Below are positions 17,201 to 27,100 of a stretch of 64,000 nt of DNA, piece after piece. The position numbers and the translations under genes were made by a program. The stretch comes from Streptomyces sp. NBC_00525 (GTDB lineage: Bacteria; Actinomycetota; Actinomycetes; Streptomycetales; Streptomycetaceae): NCBI RefSeq assembly GCF_036346595.1, contig NZ_CP107834.1:4402001-4466000 (forward strand), read 5' to 3'. The notes beneath the pieces are model-generated. The model was not told the origin of the DNA and searched no databases. It saw only the letters and a program-made list of their open reading frames with translations. Each line of letters opens with the position of its first letter. The first letter of the stretch is position 1.

Positions 17201-19231
17201 GTCCTCGCCGAGACCGACGTGACCCGCGTCGACCTGCTCAAGATCGATGTGCAGCGGGCCGAGTTCGACGTCCTGCGCGGCATCGACGCGGCGGACCTCG
17301 CGCGTGTGGAGCAGGTCGCGCTGGAGGTCCACGACGACACCGGACGCGAGCCGGACGGCCGGGTCGCGCAGATTGAGGAGTACCTGCGCTCCCATGGCTT
17401 CGACGTGGTCACCGAACAGGACGAACTGCTGGCCGGCACCGACCGGTACGCCGTCTACGCGGTCCGTCCGCGCTACCGCGAGGACACCCGGGCGGTCGCC
17501 GAACCGCCCCTGGCCGTGCCCGACGCCGCGCTGCTCCGGCAGTGGGTCGCCCAGCGGCTGCCGGAGCCCTTCGTCCCGGCCGACATCGTGTTCCTGGACG
17601 AACTGCCGCTGACCGCGAACGGCAAGATCGATCGCAACGCGCTGCCCGTACCGGGACGACAGGACCGGGTCGTCACGGCTCCGACCACCGCCACCGAACG
17701 CGCGCTCCTCGCGGTCTGGGAGGAGGTGCTCGGACGCACCGGGATCGGTATCGACGACGACTTCTTCGCCCTGGGCGGAGACTCGATCCGCGCCATTCGA
17801 CTGCGAGCCGTCGCCGGGCGCGCCGGGCTGCGATTCCCCCTCCGTACGGTCTTCCGCGCCGTGACGATCCGGGCGCTGGCCGCCGAGATCGCCGGCCAGG
17901 AGCCCGCCGCCGAGCCGGCCGTCCCCGAGCACACCGCCTACGACCTGATCGACCCGGCCGATCGCGAGCGGCTGCCGGACGGCGTCGTGGACGCGTACCC
18001 GATGACCGCCCTCCAGCTCGCCATGGTGTTCCACGCCGAGACCTATCCGGACAGCGGCGGCTACCACGTCGTCACCGTGGTCACGGTGCGGGGTGAATGG
18101 GCCCCGGAAGCACTGCGGACGGCCGCGGCCAGGATCGCCGCCCGCCACGAGGTGCTGCGGACCTCCTTCGACCTCGCCGAGTACCGGACGCCGATGCAAC
18201 TGGTGCACGAACACGTCGAGATCCCTTGCCGGACCGAGGACCTGACCGGCCTGACCGAGGCCGGGCGCGACGACCGGATCACGGCTCTCGTAGCGGCCGA
18301 GGAGGCCGCGCACTTCGACTGGCGTGCACCGATGCTGCGGCTGACCGCGCTGCGGACCGGCCCGGACACCTTCGAGCTGATCCAGACCCACTTCCACGGC
18401 GTGCTCGACGGGCTGAGCCTCCAGCTGATGACCGAGGAACTGCTCGCCGAGTACGACCGCTGCCGACTCGGCCGGCAGGTGACACCGCCGCCGGCGCAGC
18501 CCTACCGCCGCTTCGTCGAAGCGGAGCTCGCCGCCCAGTCCGACGAGGCCGCTCGCCGGTTCTGGCGCGAGGCGGTGGCGGACATGGAGCCCCTGCTGCT
18601 GGCGGACGCGGGCCGCCCGCGCATGAGCCGGGCGCTGGTCATCGACTACGACGACGTGCCCGCGGAACAATTCGCACGCGCCGCCAGTGCGGCCCGCGTA
18701 CCGGTCAAGTCGCTGCTCCTCACCGCACATGTGCGCGCACTGGCCATGGCCACCGCCCGTACGAACGTGGTGACCGGACTGGTGATGAACGGGCGCGTCG
18801 GCGAGGAGGGCGGAGACCGGACACTGGGCCTGTTCCTGAACACCGTGCCGGTCGCGGCGACGGCCGCCGACGAGCCGGCGAGGCTGTGGCGCGCCGAGCA
18901 GTCCCTGATCGGCCACCACGCCCTGCCGCTGGTGGACATCCAGCGCTGCGGCACCGGTGCGCCGCTGTTCGACACGTTCTTCAACTTCGTCCAGTTCGAG
19001 CCGTCCGGCACCCCGGACGGCACGCGGGTGATCGGGGAACGCGACCATGTCATCGACGTCGGCTTCGCGTGTGCCACCCATGCCGAGATCGCCGGCGACC
19101 GGCTGCGCGTGACCATCCAGTACGACCCCGACCTGGTCCGCGCGGACCGGCTCGACGCCTACGCCGGCACACTGCGCGCGGAGCTCGACGCGACGATCGC
19201 GCTGTCGCACACCGTGGAGGGCCCCCGATGA
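14261..19231 (+). CDS. NRPS, degenerate C-A(FkbM methyltransferase insert)-T-C
   Basis: 1656 residues. The N-terminal about 350 residues resemble a condensation domain (GPLGCFVAVDL is like core GCFVNT) but the HHxxxDG motif is replaced by ADLLTVDAS, so it should be inactive. The adenylation domain has IIFTSGSTGAARP near 515 and DDQVKINGHRLEPGEV near 755. Between that A8 core and the A10 lysine motif LTANGKIDRN (near 1116) sits a complete FkbM-type SAM methyltransferase: VLDVGANIGMF near 853 and DLLKIDVQRAEFDVLRGID. Pocket residues read by eye give DAKDLGLVDK, one change from the published Glu code DAKDLGVVDK. A carrier (LGGDSIRAI near 1171) and a C domain (THFHGVLDG near 1376) follow. Predicted: Glu-like activation, methylation and condensation. 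Confidence 0.92.
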   Translation: MSVTESYRLSTQQRWHWSHAQDDRVTARLRTAAPLDRARAERALAAVVARHEALRLRVGDLTGTGMPIQVVDEEAVPHLRAPEEDAGEAPVTVTLAADLLTVDASVLLADRESLALLLEEFAAYYLGTPPAEDPDRIQFLDVVEWQADESSGDVPAEPGAVTSVVLPHQGTGPTDQTVECPLPDSEGDPEPRVLGAWLRALGRYLDEEAESVTIAWYDSGRHPDGTTGVIGPLGCFVAVDLHRGADDTALGTSLAEARARSLRVTPLDRPAAAGFVMYSSSRTEALTALGAEPVSVHGPVPETGLHLECVVGDGRLCLTLHSDSDTGPVAGRMLLESVVAELAGGGAGPTEKQVLDRWAGQAGAYAEQTLVTLLDEAFAAAPEGGAAVIAPDATLSFGELDRAADAIAGRLRERGVRPGDRVAVLGERSASTVAAFVGVLRAGGVYVPLDPAHPTAWLVAQARSVDAALVTGAPDGAALTALAAHLPTLPLDGSEPAACHERVRVDPQDAAYIIFTSGSTGAARPVVVEHRNAACLYTALQRTVYADAPEGLRVAVNASLGFDASVKQLLQLAAGRTLCLVDEETRRDVPALLNRLAEHRVGVLDCTPSHLRLILDGREPGQRLPELLLVGGEPVDETLWQEIAGLDGVRAVNLYGPTECTVDTTWASVEGADTPSIGRPLPGLRVHVMDPAGRPVPPGCEGELVVAGPQVARGYWADEEATAARFTEVEGVRAYRTGDRVRFLDDGRLDCLGRLDDQVKINGHRLEPGEVTAVLRSHPALANAYVGRRPATPGSATASDRLAAFVVPRPEATAGLLDGIAGVNPHETRYLFDEIFVQRTYLRGGITLREGAVVLDVGANIGMFARFVDATCPGVRILAFEPLPEPFALLEKNLQGSRSRVELFPVGLSDEAGSASFTVYPGYSMMSGLAAYADPAAEISVVRRFLTNRRDEALFGEVSDVLADRFAPETAQVTLRRLSDVLAETDVTRVDLLKIDVQRAEFDVLRGIDAADLARVEQVALEVHDDTGREPDGRVAQIEEYLRSHGFDVVTEQDELLAGTDRYAVYAVRPRYREDTRAVAEPPLAVPDAALLRQWVAQRLPEPFVPADIVFLDELPLTANGKIDRNALPVPGRQDRVVTAPTTATERALLAVWEEVLGRTGIGIDDDFFALGGDSIRAIRLRAVAGRAGLRFPLRTVFRAVTIRALAAEIAGQEPAAEPAVPEHTAYDLIDPADRERLPDGVVDAYPMTALQLAMVFHAETYPDSGGYHVVTVVTVRGEWAPEALRTAAARIAARHEVLRTSFDLAEYRTPMQLVHEHVEIPCRTEDLTGLTEAGRDDRITALVAAEEAAHFDWRAPMLRLTALRTGPDTFELIQTHFHGVLDGLSLQLMTEELLAEYDRCRLGRQVTPPPAQPYRRFVEAELAAQSDEAARRFWREAVADMEPLLLADAGRPRMSRALVIDYDDVPAEQFARAASAARVPVKSLLLTAHVRALAMATARTNVVTGLVMNGRVGEEGGDRTLGLFLNTVPVAATAADEPARLWRAEQSLIGHHALPLVDIQRCGTGAPLFDTFFNFVQFEPSGTPDGTRVIGERDHVIDVGFACATHAEIAGDRLRVTIQYDPDLVRADRLDAYAGTLRAELDATIALSHTVEGPR

Positions 19232-22200
19232 GCATCGTTCCGCGCAGGAGGCGGCAGCGGCCGGCCGACACCGCGCCGACCGCCCCGCCGTCCGGACAGG
19301 ACCGGCCGCTCTCGGCGGCGCAGCAGCACCTGTGGCTGATGCACCGCCTGCACCCGGACAGCTCGCTCTACAACATCCCGCTGCTGCTGCGGCTGCGCGG
19401 GCCGCTCGACGTCGGTGTGCTGCAACGCGGCCTGCGCGACATCGTCGCCCGGCACGACATTCTGCGCACCAGATTCCCGGACCGCGCCGGCGTGCCGGTC
19501 CAGGTGGTCACCGAAGGCGCCCATCTCCCGCTCCCCGTGCACGACATCGCCGCCGATGCGGACCAGGAGGAGCGACTGCGCGAGGTGCTCGACGGGGAGA
19601 CCCACGCGCCGTTCGAACTGGCCGAGGAGGCGCCGCTGCGGGCGGCCGTGGTGCGTTGTGCCGCCGAGGAGCACGTGCTGGCGCTGACCTTTCACCACAT
19701 CGTCTTCGACGGCTCGTCCGCAGCCGTTCTCCTCGCCGAACTGGGTGAGCTGTACTCCGCGCACATCGAGGGCCGGGTCCCCGACCTGCCCGAACTACCG
19801 CTTCAGTACGCGGACTTCGCCGAGCGCTCCAGGGCGACGGATGAGTCCGGCGAGCAGCTGCGCTTCTGGCGGGAGCGACTGGCACCGCTCCCCCCGACGC
19901 TTCAACTGCCCGCCGACCACTCCCGTCCGGCGGTAGCGAGCCACGAGGGATCGGTCGTCGGGTTCGAGGTGGGCACGGACTCCGTCCGCCGAGTGGAGGA
20001 GTTCGGCCGCAAGGCCGGCGTGACCCCGTTCGTGGTCTTCCTCTCCGCGTTCTTCGCGCTCCTCGGCCGGTACACCGGCGAACGGGACCTGGCCGTCGGC
20101 ATTCCGGTGGTCCGTCGCCCCGCACCCGATCTCGACGATCTGATCGGCTGCTTCGTCAACACCCTGGTGATCCGGGTGGACGTCGCCCCGCGCCTGGGCT
20201 TCCACGACCTGGTCGCGGCGACCGCGGACGCGGTCTACGACGCCTTCGACCACATGGACGTGCAGTTCGACGAGGTCGTGCAGGCGGTGCAGGCCGAACG
20301 GGACCCGAGCTACTCCCCGCTGGTCCAGGCCAGCTTCGGGTTGCAGACCACCGAGCTGACCGGCGAGCTGAAGCTGCCGGGCATCACCGTCGACACCGTC
20401 GCCGACACCCAGGTGTCCGCGAAGTTCGACCTCAGCCTCGACCTCGTCCAGCAGGGCGAGGTGTTCCGCGGCGAGATCGAGTACGCCACGGACCTGTTCA
20501 CCGCGGAGACGGCGCAGCGGGTCGCGGGCCACTGGGTCCAACTGCTCGGAGCACTGCTCGACGATCCGGACGCCCCGGTCGCCGCGCTGCCGATGCTGAC
20601 CGCGGACGAGCGGGAACGCCAGCTCGTCACGTGGAACGACACCGGCCTCGAGATCGGCGACCTGCTGACCATGCCGGAGCTGTTCGACGCACAGGTGGCA
20701 CGTACGCCCGACGCGCTCGCCGTGGTCAAGGGAGCCGACCGTCTCACCTACGCCGAGCTGGACCGCAGGGCCAACCAGCTGGCGCACCTGCTGCGCGACC
20801 GGGGGGTGCGGACGGAGACGCCGGTCGGTGTGTGCATGGAACGCGGAGTGGACGTCGTCGTCGCCTTCCTGGCCGTGCTGAAGTCCGGCGGTGTCTACGT
20901 ACCGCTGGACCCGGACTACCCGAGCGACCGGCTGGACTACATGCTCGGCCACGCCGCCGTGCCGGTCGTGGTGAGTACCGCCGCCACGGTCCGCGAGATC
21001 CCCGCACTGGCCGGTGCGCTGCTGCTCGACGAGGAGCGAACGACCCTGGAGACGATGCCGGGCACTGCTCCCGAGGCCGGCATCGACCCGGACCAGCTCT
21101 CGTGCATGTTCTACACCTCCGGATCGACCGGCACCCCCAAGTGCGCGATGGTCACGCACCGCAACTACGCGAACTACTTCCGCTTCTGGGAGCACACGTA
21201 CTTGCGGGACACGCCTATGCGCTCGCATCTGCAGATGACCAGCTTCGCCTTCGACATCTTCATCGCGGACGCTGCCCGCGCCCTGTTCAGCGGGGCCAAG
21301 CTGGTGATCGTCCCCCATGACACGGTGATGTCGCCGCCGGACCTCTACGCCCTGATGGTGCGCGAGGAGGTCAACAGCGCCGAGTTCATCACGCCCATCC
21401 TCGCGGCACTGGCCGATCACCTCCAGGAGGCGGGCCGGCGGCTGGACTTCCTCGATCTGCTGGTCGCGGGCAGCGACATCTGGTACTCGCGGGACTACCT
21501 GCGGATATGTGACCTGTGCCGGGACGACACCCAGATCGTGGCCGCGTACGGACTCAGCGAGACGGCCATCGACAACGCCACGCTCGCCCGGCACGAGGGG
21601 CCGACGAGTGAGGACGGCATCGTGCCGATCGGCCGGCCTGTCTCGAACACCCAGCTCTACGTGCTCAACGAGTGGATGCAGCCGCAGCCCTGCGGCGTGC
21701 CGGGCGAGCTGTTCGTGGGCGGGGTGGGTGTCGGTCGAGGATATCACCGGGACGGCCGCCGGACCGCGAGCCGCTACCTTCCGGACCCCTTCTCCGCCGT
21801 TCCGGGAGCCCGCCTGTACCGCTCCGGTGACCTGGCGAAGTTCCGCCCGGACGGGGTGCTGGAGATCCTGGGCCGGATCGACAACCAGGTGAAGGTGAAC
21901 GGTTTCCGGATCGAGCTCGGTGAGATCGAGTCGGCGCTTCGCGGACACCCGGCGGTGGACAACGCCGTGGTGGTGGTCCACACGGCGTCCGGCGGCGACG
22001 TGCGACTCGTGGGCTACGCGACGCTGCTGGAAGGCGAGCCCGAGGTCGACCTCACGGCCTACCTGACCAAGTGGCTGCCCGCGTACATGATCCCATCGGT
22101 GATCATGGTCCTGGATACGCTCCCGCTCAACGCGAACGGGAAGATCAACCGGCGTGCGCTGCCGGCGCCGTCCTCGGCGGACGGTGCCGGGGCCCACTAC

Positions 22201-24147
22201 GCGCCGCCGCGGACACCGGCCGAGCGTCGTCTCGCGGAGATCTGGGCGGAGGTGCTGAAGGTCGACCGTGTCGGGCGCCACGACAACTTCTTCGCCCTCG
22301 GCGGCAGTTCGCTCATGCTCACCCAGGTCGCGTCGCGGATCCGGCGCTCGCTGCACCGGGAGGTGCCGCTGCGGACCATCTACCAGTATCCGACGGTGGC
22401 CTCGCTGACGGCGGAGCTGACCACCCGCATGGACCAGGTCCTGGAACGGACCATTGCCACCGTGCCGCGCGACGCGGCACCGATCCCCGCCTCACCGGCC
22501 CAGGAACAGCTGTGGTTCCTCGACCAGCTCAACGGCGGCGACGTCAGCTACCACGTGCCCACCGTGCTGCGGCTGGAGGGTCCCCTGCGGCCGGATGCGC
22601 TGGAGGAGGCGCTGCGGGGTCTTGTCGCCCGGCACGAGGTCCTGCGTACCACCTTCTCCTGGGCCGAAGGCGGGCTGCGACAGAACATCGCGAAGGACCT
22701 GCGGGTCCCGCTGGAGCGCCGTGACCTCTCCCAACTGCCCGCGCAACAGCGCGACGAGGCGCTCGGCATGCTGATCCGGGCCGACGAGCGGGCGCCGTTC
22801 GACCTCGGCCGAGGCCCGCTCATCCGGACCATGCTGATCACCCTGGGCGAGGAGGAGCATGTCCTCCTGCTGACCCAGCACCACATCGTCACCGACGGCT
22901 GGTCGTCGGAGGTGCTGTACAAGGAGCTCGGCGAGTTCTACGCGGCCGCCGTGCAGAATCACGAGCCGGCCCTGCCGGAACAGCGTCTCCAGTACGCCGA
23001 CTTCGCGGTGTGGCAGCGGGACTGGCTCGCCGGTCCGGACGGACTGCGGCAGCTCGCCTACTGGAAGGACCGGCTGACCGGCGCCCCCGAGATGCTGAAC
23101 CTGCCGCTGGATCGCGAACGCAAGGCCGGAACGACCGACGTGGACGGGGCGAGCGTCCTCGTCCCCGTACCCCCGGATGTCCACCACGGCCTGCTCGGGA
23201 CCAGTCGGGCGCACGGCGTGACGCTCTTCATGACCCTGTTGGCCTCATTCGGCGTGCTGCTCGCCCGGTGCACCGGTCAGAGCGACCTGGTGATCGGTAC
23301 ACCCACCGCCGGCCGCACCCGGCTGGAACTGGAGCCGCTGCTCGGCTTCTTCGTCAACACCGTGGGACTTCGCATCGACCTCGACGGGGACCCGGCCTTC
23401 GCCGAGGTACTCGACCGGGTGCGGGAGACCGCCCTCGGCGCCTACGAACACCAGGACGTGCCCTTCGACCGGGTGGTGCAGCAGATCGGCCCGCGCCGCG
23501 ACGCCCGTCACCATCCCCTCTTTCAGGTGATGTTCGCGCTCGACGACGAGACCGGTACCGAAGTCGCCCTGCCGGGGCTGAAGGTGGAGGAGCTGCACAC
23601 CGCCTACTCGACGGCCAAGTTCGACCTGGACCTGTCGGTGGAACACGTCGACGGAGAGCTGCGGGCCGCCTTCGGCTACCGGACCGACGTCTTCGACGCC
23701 GCTACCGTCGAGGCGATCGGCGCGGCGTGGCTCCAGGTGCTGGCCGACGCCGTGCGGGACCCCGAGCGGCGGGTGTCCGACTTCGCCCCGGCCCGGCCGG
23801 CCGGGGGTGTGGACGCCGTACAGACCCCGTACGCCGACGGGGACGCGGTGCCGGACACGGTGGTGCTGCCCGTCATCGGCCGCATGTGGGCACGACTGTT
23901 GGACATGGAGCCGGAAGACGTGGCCCCGCAGGACGACTTCTTCCTGCTCGGCGGGCACTCGCTGCTGGCCATGGATCTCACCCTGACCCTCTCCGACCTG
24001 CTGGACCTGACACTGCCGGTACGGGCGCTGTTCGAGCACCCGACCCTCGCCGAGTTCACCGCCGAGGTGTGCGGGCGCGCCCGTGAGGAAGGCATCGACG
24101 ACCTGGCCGAGCGGCTCTCCGCGGACGGGGGCGACGCTGGGTGGTGA
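19228..24147 (+). CDS. NRPS, C-A-T-C-T
   Basis: 1639 residues from the ATG at 19228, which overlaps the previous stop (ATGA). Domains: C (FHHIVFDG near 156), A (FYTSGSTGTPK near 628; NQVKVNGFRIELGE), T (LGGSSLM near 1024), C (QHHIVTDGWS near 1217) and T (LLGGHSLLA near 1574). The A domain has the variant cores FDIFIADAARALFSG and YGLSETAIDN. Its pocket reads DIAELAAIDK by eye, closest to published Orn (DVGEIGSIDK) and Arg (DVADVCAIDK) codes, so a basic residue is likely. N5-hydroxyornithine is attractive because an ornithine monooxygenase lies at 61942. The second carrier has no A domain of its own and needs loading in trans. Confidence 0.93.
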   Translation: MSIVPRRRRQRPADTAPTAPPSGQDRPLSAAQQHLWLMHRLHPDSSLYNIPLLLRLRGPLDVGVLQRGLRDIVARHDILRTRFPDRAGVPVQVVTEGAHLPLPVHDIAADADQEERLREVLDGETHAPFELAEEAPLRAAVVRCAAEEHVLALTFHHIVFDGSSAAVLLAELGELYSAHIEGRVPDLPELPLQYADFAERSRATDESGEQLRFWRERLAPLPPTLQLPADHSRPAVASHEGSVVGFEVGTDSVRRVEEFGRKAGVTPFVVFLSAFFALLGRYTGERDLAVGIPVVRRPAPDLDDLIGCFVNTLVIRVDVAPRLGFHDLVAATADAVYDAFDHMDVQFDEVVQAVQAERDPSYSPLVQASFGLQTTELTGELKLPGITVDTVADTQVSAKFDLSLDLVQQGEVFRGEIEYATDLFTAETAQRVAGHWVQLLGALLDDPDAPVAALPMLTADERERQLVTWNDTGLEIGDLLTMPELFDAQVARTPDALAVVKGADRLTYAELDRRANQLAHLLRDRGVRTETPVGVCMERGVDVVVAFLAVLKSGGVYVPLDPDYPSDRLDYMLGHAAVPVVVSTAATVREIPALAGALLLDEERTTLETMPGTAPEAGIDPDQLSCMFYTSGSTGTPKCAMVTHRNYANYFRFWEHTYLRDTPMRSHLQMTSFAFDIFIADAARALFSGAKLVIVPHDTVMSPPDLYALMVREEVNSAEFITPILAALADHLQEAGRRLDFLDLLVAGSDIWYSRDYLRICDLCRDDTQIVAAYGLSETAIDNATLARHEGPTSEDGIVPIGRPVSNTQLYVLNEWMQPQPCGVPGELFVGGVGVGRGYHRDGRRTASRYLPDPFSAVPGARLYRSGDLAKFRPDGVLEILGRIDNQVKVNGFRIELGEIESALRGHPAVDNAVVVVHTASGGDVRLVGYATLLEGEPEVDLTAYLTKWLPAYMIPSVIMVLDTLPLNANGKINRRALPAPSSADGAGAHYAPPRTPAERRLAEIWAEVLKVDRVGRHDNFFALGGSSLMLTQVASRIRRSLHREVPLRTIYQYPTVASLTAELTTRMDQVLERTIATVPRDAAPIPASPAQEQLWFLDQLNGGDVSYHVPTVLRLEGPLRPDALEEALRGLVARHEVLRTTFSWAEGGLRQNIAKDLRVPLERRDLSQLPAQQRDEALGMLIRADERAPFDLGRGPLIRTMLITLGEEEHVLLLTQHHIVTDGWSSEVLYKELGEFYAAAVQNHEPALPEQRLQYADFAVWQRDWLAGPDGLRQLAYWKDRLTGAPEMLNLPLDRERKAGTTDVDGASVLVPVPPDVHHGLLGTSRAHGVTLFMTLLASFGVLLARCTGQSDLVIGTPTAGRTRLELEPLLGFFVNTVGLRIDLDGDPAFAEVLDRVRETALGAYEHQDVPFDRVVQQIGPRRDARHHPLFQVMFALDDETGTEVALPGLKVEELHTAYSTAKFDLDLSVEHVDGELRAAFGYRTDVFDAATVEAIGAAWLQVLADAVRDPERRVSDFAPARPAGGVDAVQTPYADGDAVPDTVVLPVIGRMWARLLDMEPEDVAPQDDFFLLGGHSLLAMDLTLTLSDLLDLTLPVRALFEHPTLAEFTAEVCGRAREEGIDDLAERLSADGGDAGW

Positions 24148-27100
24148 CCATCGCTGAGCGGTTCCGGGCGCAGGCCGCCCGTCACCCGGACCGGGTCGCC
24201 CTGGCCGAGGGGGGAGACGTCCGCTCCTATGCGCGACTGCTGGCGGATGCCGAGGCGTTCGCGAGAGGGCTGAGGCGCCTGGGGGTCCGCACGGGCGCGC
24301 TCGTCGGCATCGCGGGAGGGCGGTCCGTCTCCTTCGTCACGGCGGTGGTCGGCACCGTGCTGGCCGGCGCCGTATACGTACCGCTCAACCCGCGGCAGCC
24401 GACGGACCGGTATCGGCGGATGGTGGCGACGGCGGACCTGCGCCTCGTGGTGCACACGGACGGGGGAACCCACCCGTCGTCCCTCCCGGCGCGGGTACGA
24501 CTCCGCACGGCGGCGGATGTGCTGCACGAGGGCGCCGCCTGGGCCGAACCCGCGGCGCCGGACGAGAACGTGATGGCCTACGTCATGTTCACCTCCGGCA
24601 GCACGGGCCGGCCCAAGGGCGTGGTTGTGGGGCAGGCGGGCGTGATCCGGCTGGTCTGCGGCGCCCGCTACGCGGCGTTCCGCCCGCAGGACCGGGTCGC
24701 GCACGGTGCCGCTCCGGAGTTCGACGCGGCCACCCTGGAGATCTGGGGCGCGCTGCTCAACGGCGCGGCGCTGCATATCGCCGACCCGCAGACGATGGCC
24801 CGCCCGGCCCTGTACGCGGCGTTCCTGCGGCGGGAGGAGATCACGTTCGCCTGGCTGACGGCACCGCTGTTCCACCGCATGGCGGAGCACGATCCGGGCA
24901 TGTTCGCCCCGCTGCGGACCCTGATCACCGGCGGGGACGTGGTTTCGCCCGGACACGCGGACCGCACACTGCGGCACTGTCCGGAACTCCACCTCTACAA
25001 CGGATACGGACCCACCGAGAACACCACCTTCACCACCGTGCACCGCATCACCAGGCCGGTCGGTGCTCCGGTTCCGATCGGCCGGGCCATCGAGGGCACC
25101 GTCCTGTCCGTCCGTGACGACCGGGGCGACCCCGTCCCGGACGGCGTCGAGGGCGAACTGTGGGTCGCGGGTGCCGGAGTCGCACGGGGCTACCTCGACG
25201 AACCCGAGCTGACCGCGGCCCGCTTCCGCGACGGCCACTACCGCACCGGCGACCGCGTCACGCGTGACGCGACGGGCGTGCTGCACTACCACGGCCGGGT
25301 CGACCAGCAGGTCAAGATCATGGGCAACCTCGTGGAGCCCGCCGAGGTCACCGCAGTGCTGTGCACCGTTCCGGGAGTACGCCACGCGCACACGGTGGCC
25401 CGGCCGAACGCCGCAGGAGACGCGCAGCTGACGGCGTACGCGGTCACCGACGGAACCGGCGCGGGGACCCTGCGGTCGGCGCTGGCGGACCTGCTGCCGG
25501 GCTATCTGAGGCCCGCGCGGCTGCTCGTCCTGGACGAGCTGCCACTCGGGCCGACCGGCAAGGTGGACAACGACCGGCTGCCCAGGCCGGACGAGGCCGA
25601 GCCGGCGGGTATGGGCGAGGCGCCCGACGAGGATGCTCCCGTCCTGTACGGGCTGTGGGCCGAGGCGTTGGGCTGCCGGACCTCCGAGCTCGGTCCCGAC
25701 AGCCGCTTCCTCGACCTCGGCGGCGACTCGCTGAAGCTGGCGCGGCTGCTCGACCTCATCCACCGGCGGCTGGGGCGCGGCCTGCGGTTCGCCGACGTCC
25801 ACGAGGCGAGCACACTGCGTGAGATGGCCCTGCGCCTGGAGACCGCCCCGCCCGCGCTTCCGGCGATTCCGGCCGGCGCCGGTCCGACCGGCGTGCCGCA
25901 TCCCAGTCAGCGCGGCCTCTACGCGCTGTGGCTGGCCCGGCCCGACTCGCTCGCCTACAACATCCCGATCAGGCTCGACTTCAATGCCCCGCAGAACCCC
26001 GACAAGCTGCACACCGCGCTGCGGACCCTGGTCCGACGGCACGATGCGCTGCGCACCCGTCTCTTCGTCGACGGCACCGGGCTGCGTCAGCAGGTGATGG
26101 AAGAGGCCGAGTTCGCGTGGGAGACCGTCCCGCCGGGTGATCCGGCCATCGAGGCCACCGGGTTCGTGAGACCGTTCGATCTGGGGGTGGCGCCTCTGCT
26201 CCGTGCCCGGTCCGCCGGCGCCCGCCTCTACCTCGACCTGCACCATGTGATCGCCGACGGCGTCTCGGTACGCGTACTCGTCCGGCAACTGCTCGACCTG
26301 CTGGAGCCCGGGGGCGGGACCGGTGCCGAGTCCCGCCCCGCGGTGCGCTGGCTGGACGCGGCCGCGTGGTGTGCCGCGGAGGCGTCACGAGACCACGGTT
26401 ACTGGGTACGGGAGCTGGACGGCATGCCGCGAGCCGGCACGTTCGTCACCGACCACCCGCGCCCGCCGCGGCCGGGGGATGCGGGGGGCCGGGTCCGCCG
26501 CGACCCGGTGGCCGCCGAACCGCTGTCCCGCGCCGCCCGGGCGCACGGCACGACGCCGTTCGTGGTGCTGCTTGCCGCGTATGCGATCACGCTGGCCCGG
26601 GCCGGCGCCCGGGACGGACTGGTGATCGGCGTGCCGATGCACGGGCGGTCGCACCCCGATCTGGCCGACACGGTCGGCATGTTCGTCACGACCGTGCCTG
26701 TACCGATGCGCATCACCCCCGGCATGCGGCTGGCCGACCTGGTTCTCGAGGCCGACGCCACGCACCGCCGCGCCCTGGACCACCAGCAGTTCGCGTTCGA
26801 CGATCTGGCCGCCGGACGCGGCGGACGGCCGGGGACGCGTAATCCGCTGTTCGATGTCTTCCTGGCGTTGCAGAACATCGACGTCTACTCGTATCGTGCC
26901 CGAGATCTCCGCGCCGACCTGGAGTTTCTACCGACCGGAAGCCCTCGGTTCGACCTCAATCTCCAGGTTCACGACCGCCCGGAACGTCTCGTCGCCGACC
27001 TCGAGTTCGCCATGGACCTGTACACGTCGGAATCGGCAGCCCGACTTCTGGACGCCGTGCTGGCCGTGGTCGTGGAGCTCGACACGATGCCGCACGCACC

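Noticed and set aside
14240..19210. Very long minus-strand reading frame antisense to an NRPS (and similar frames at 19795-22356, 23676-26288, 27158-29890, 29984-32674)
   Set aside because: High third-position GC makes the complementary frame open; the translations are Arg/Gly/His-rich with no domains, while the + strand frames show complete NRPS motifs.
18097..19227. Extended start for the NRPS that ends at 24147
   Set aside because: The first 377 codons lie in the wrong frame over the preceding NRPS and are low-complexity; the ATG at 19228 overlaps the previous stop and is followed by a normal C domain.
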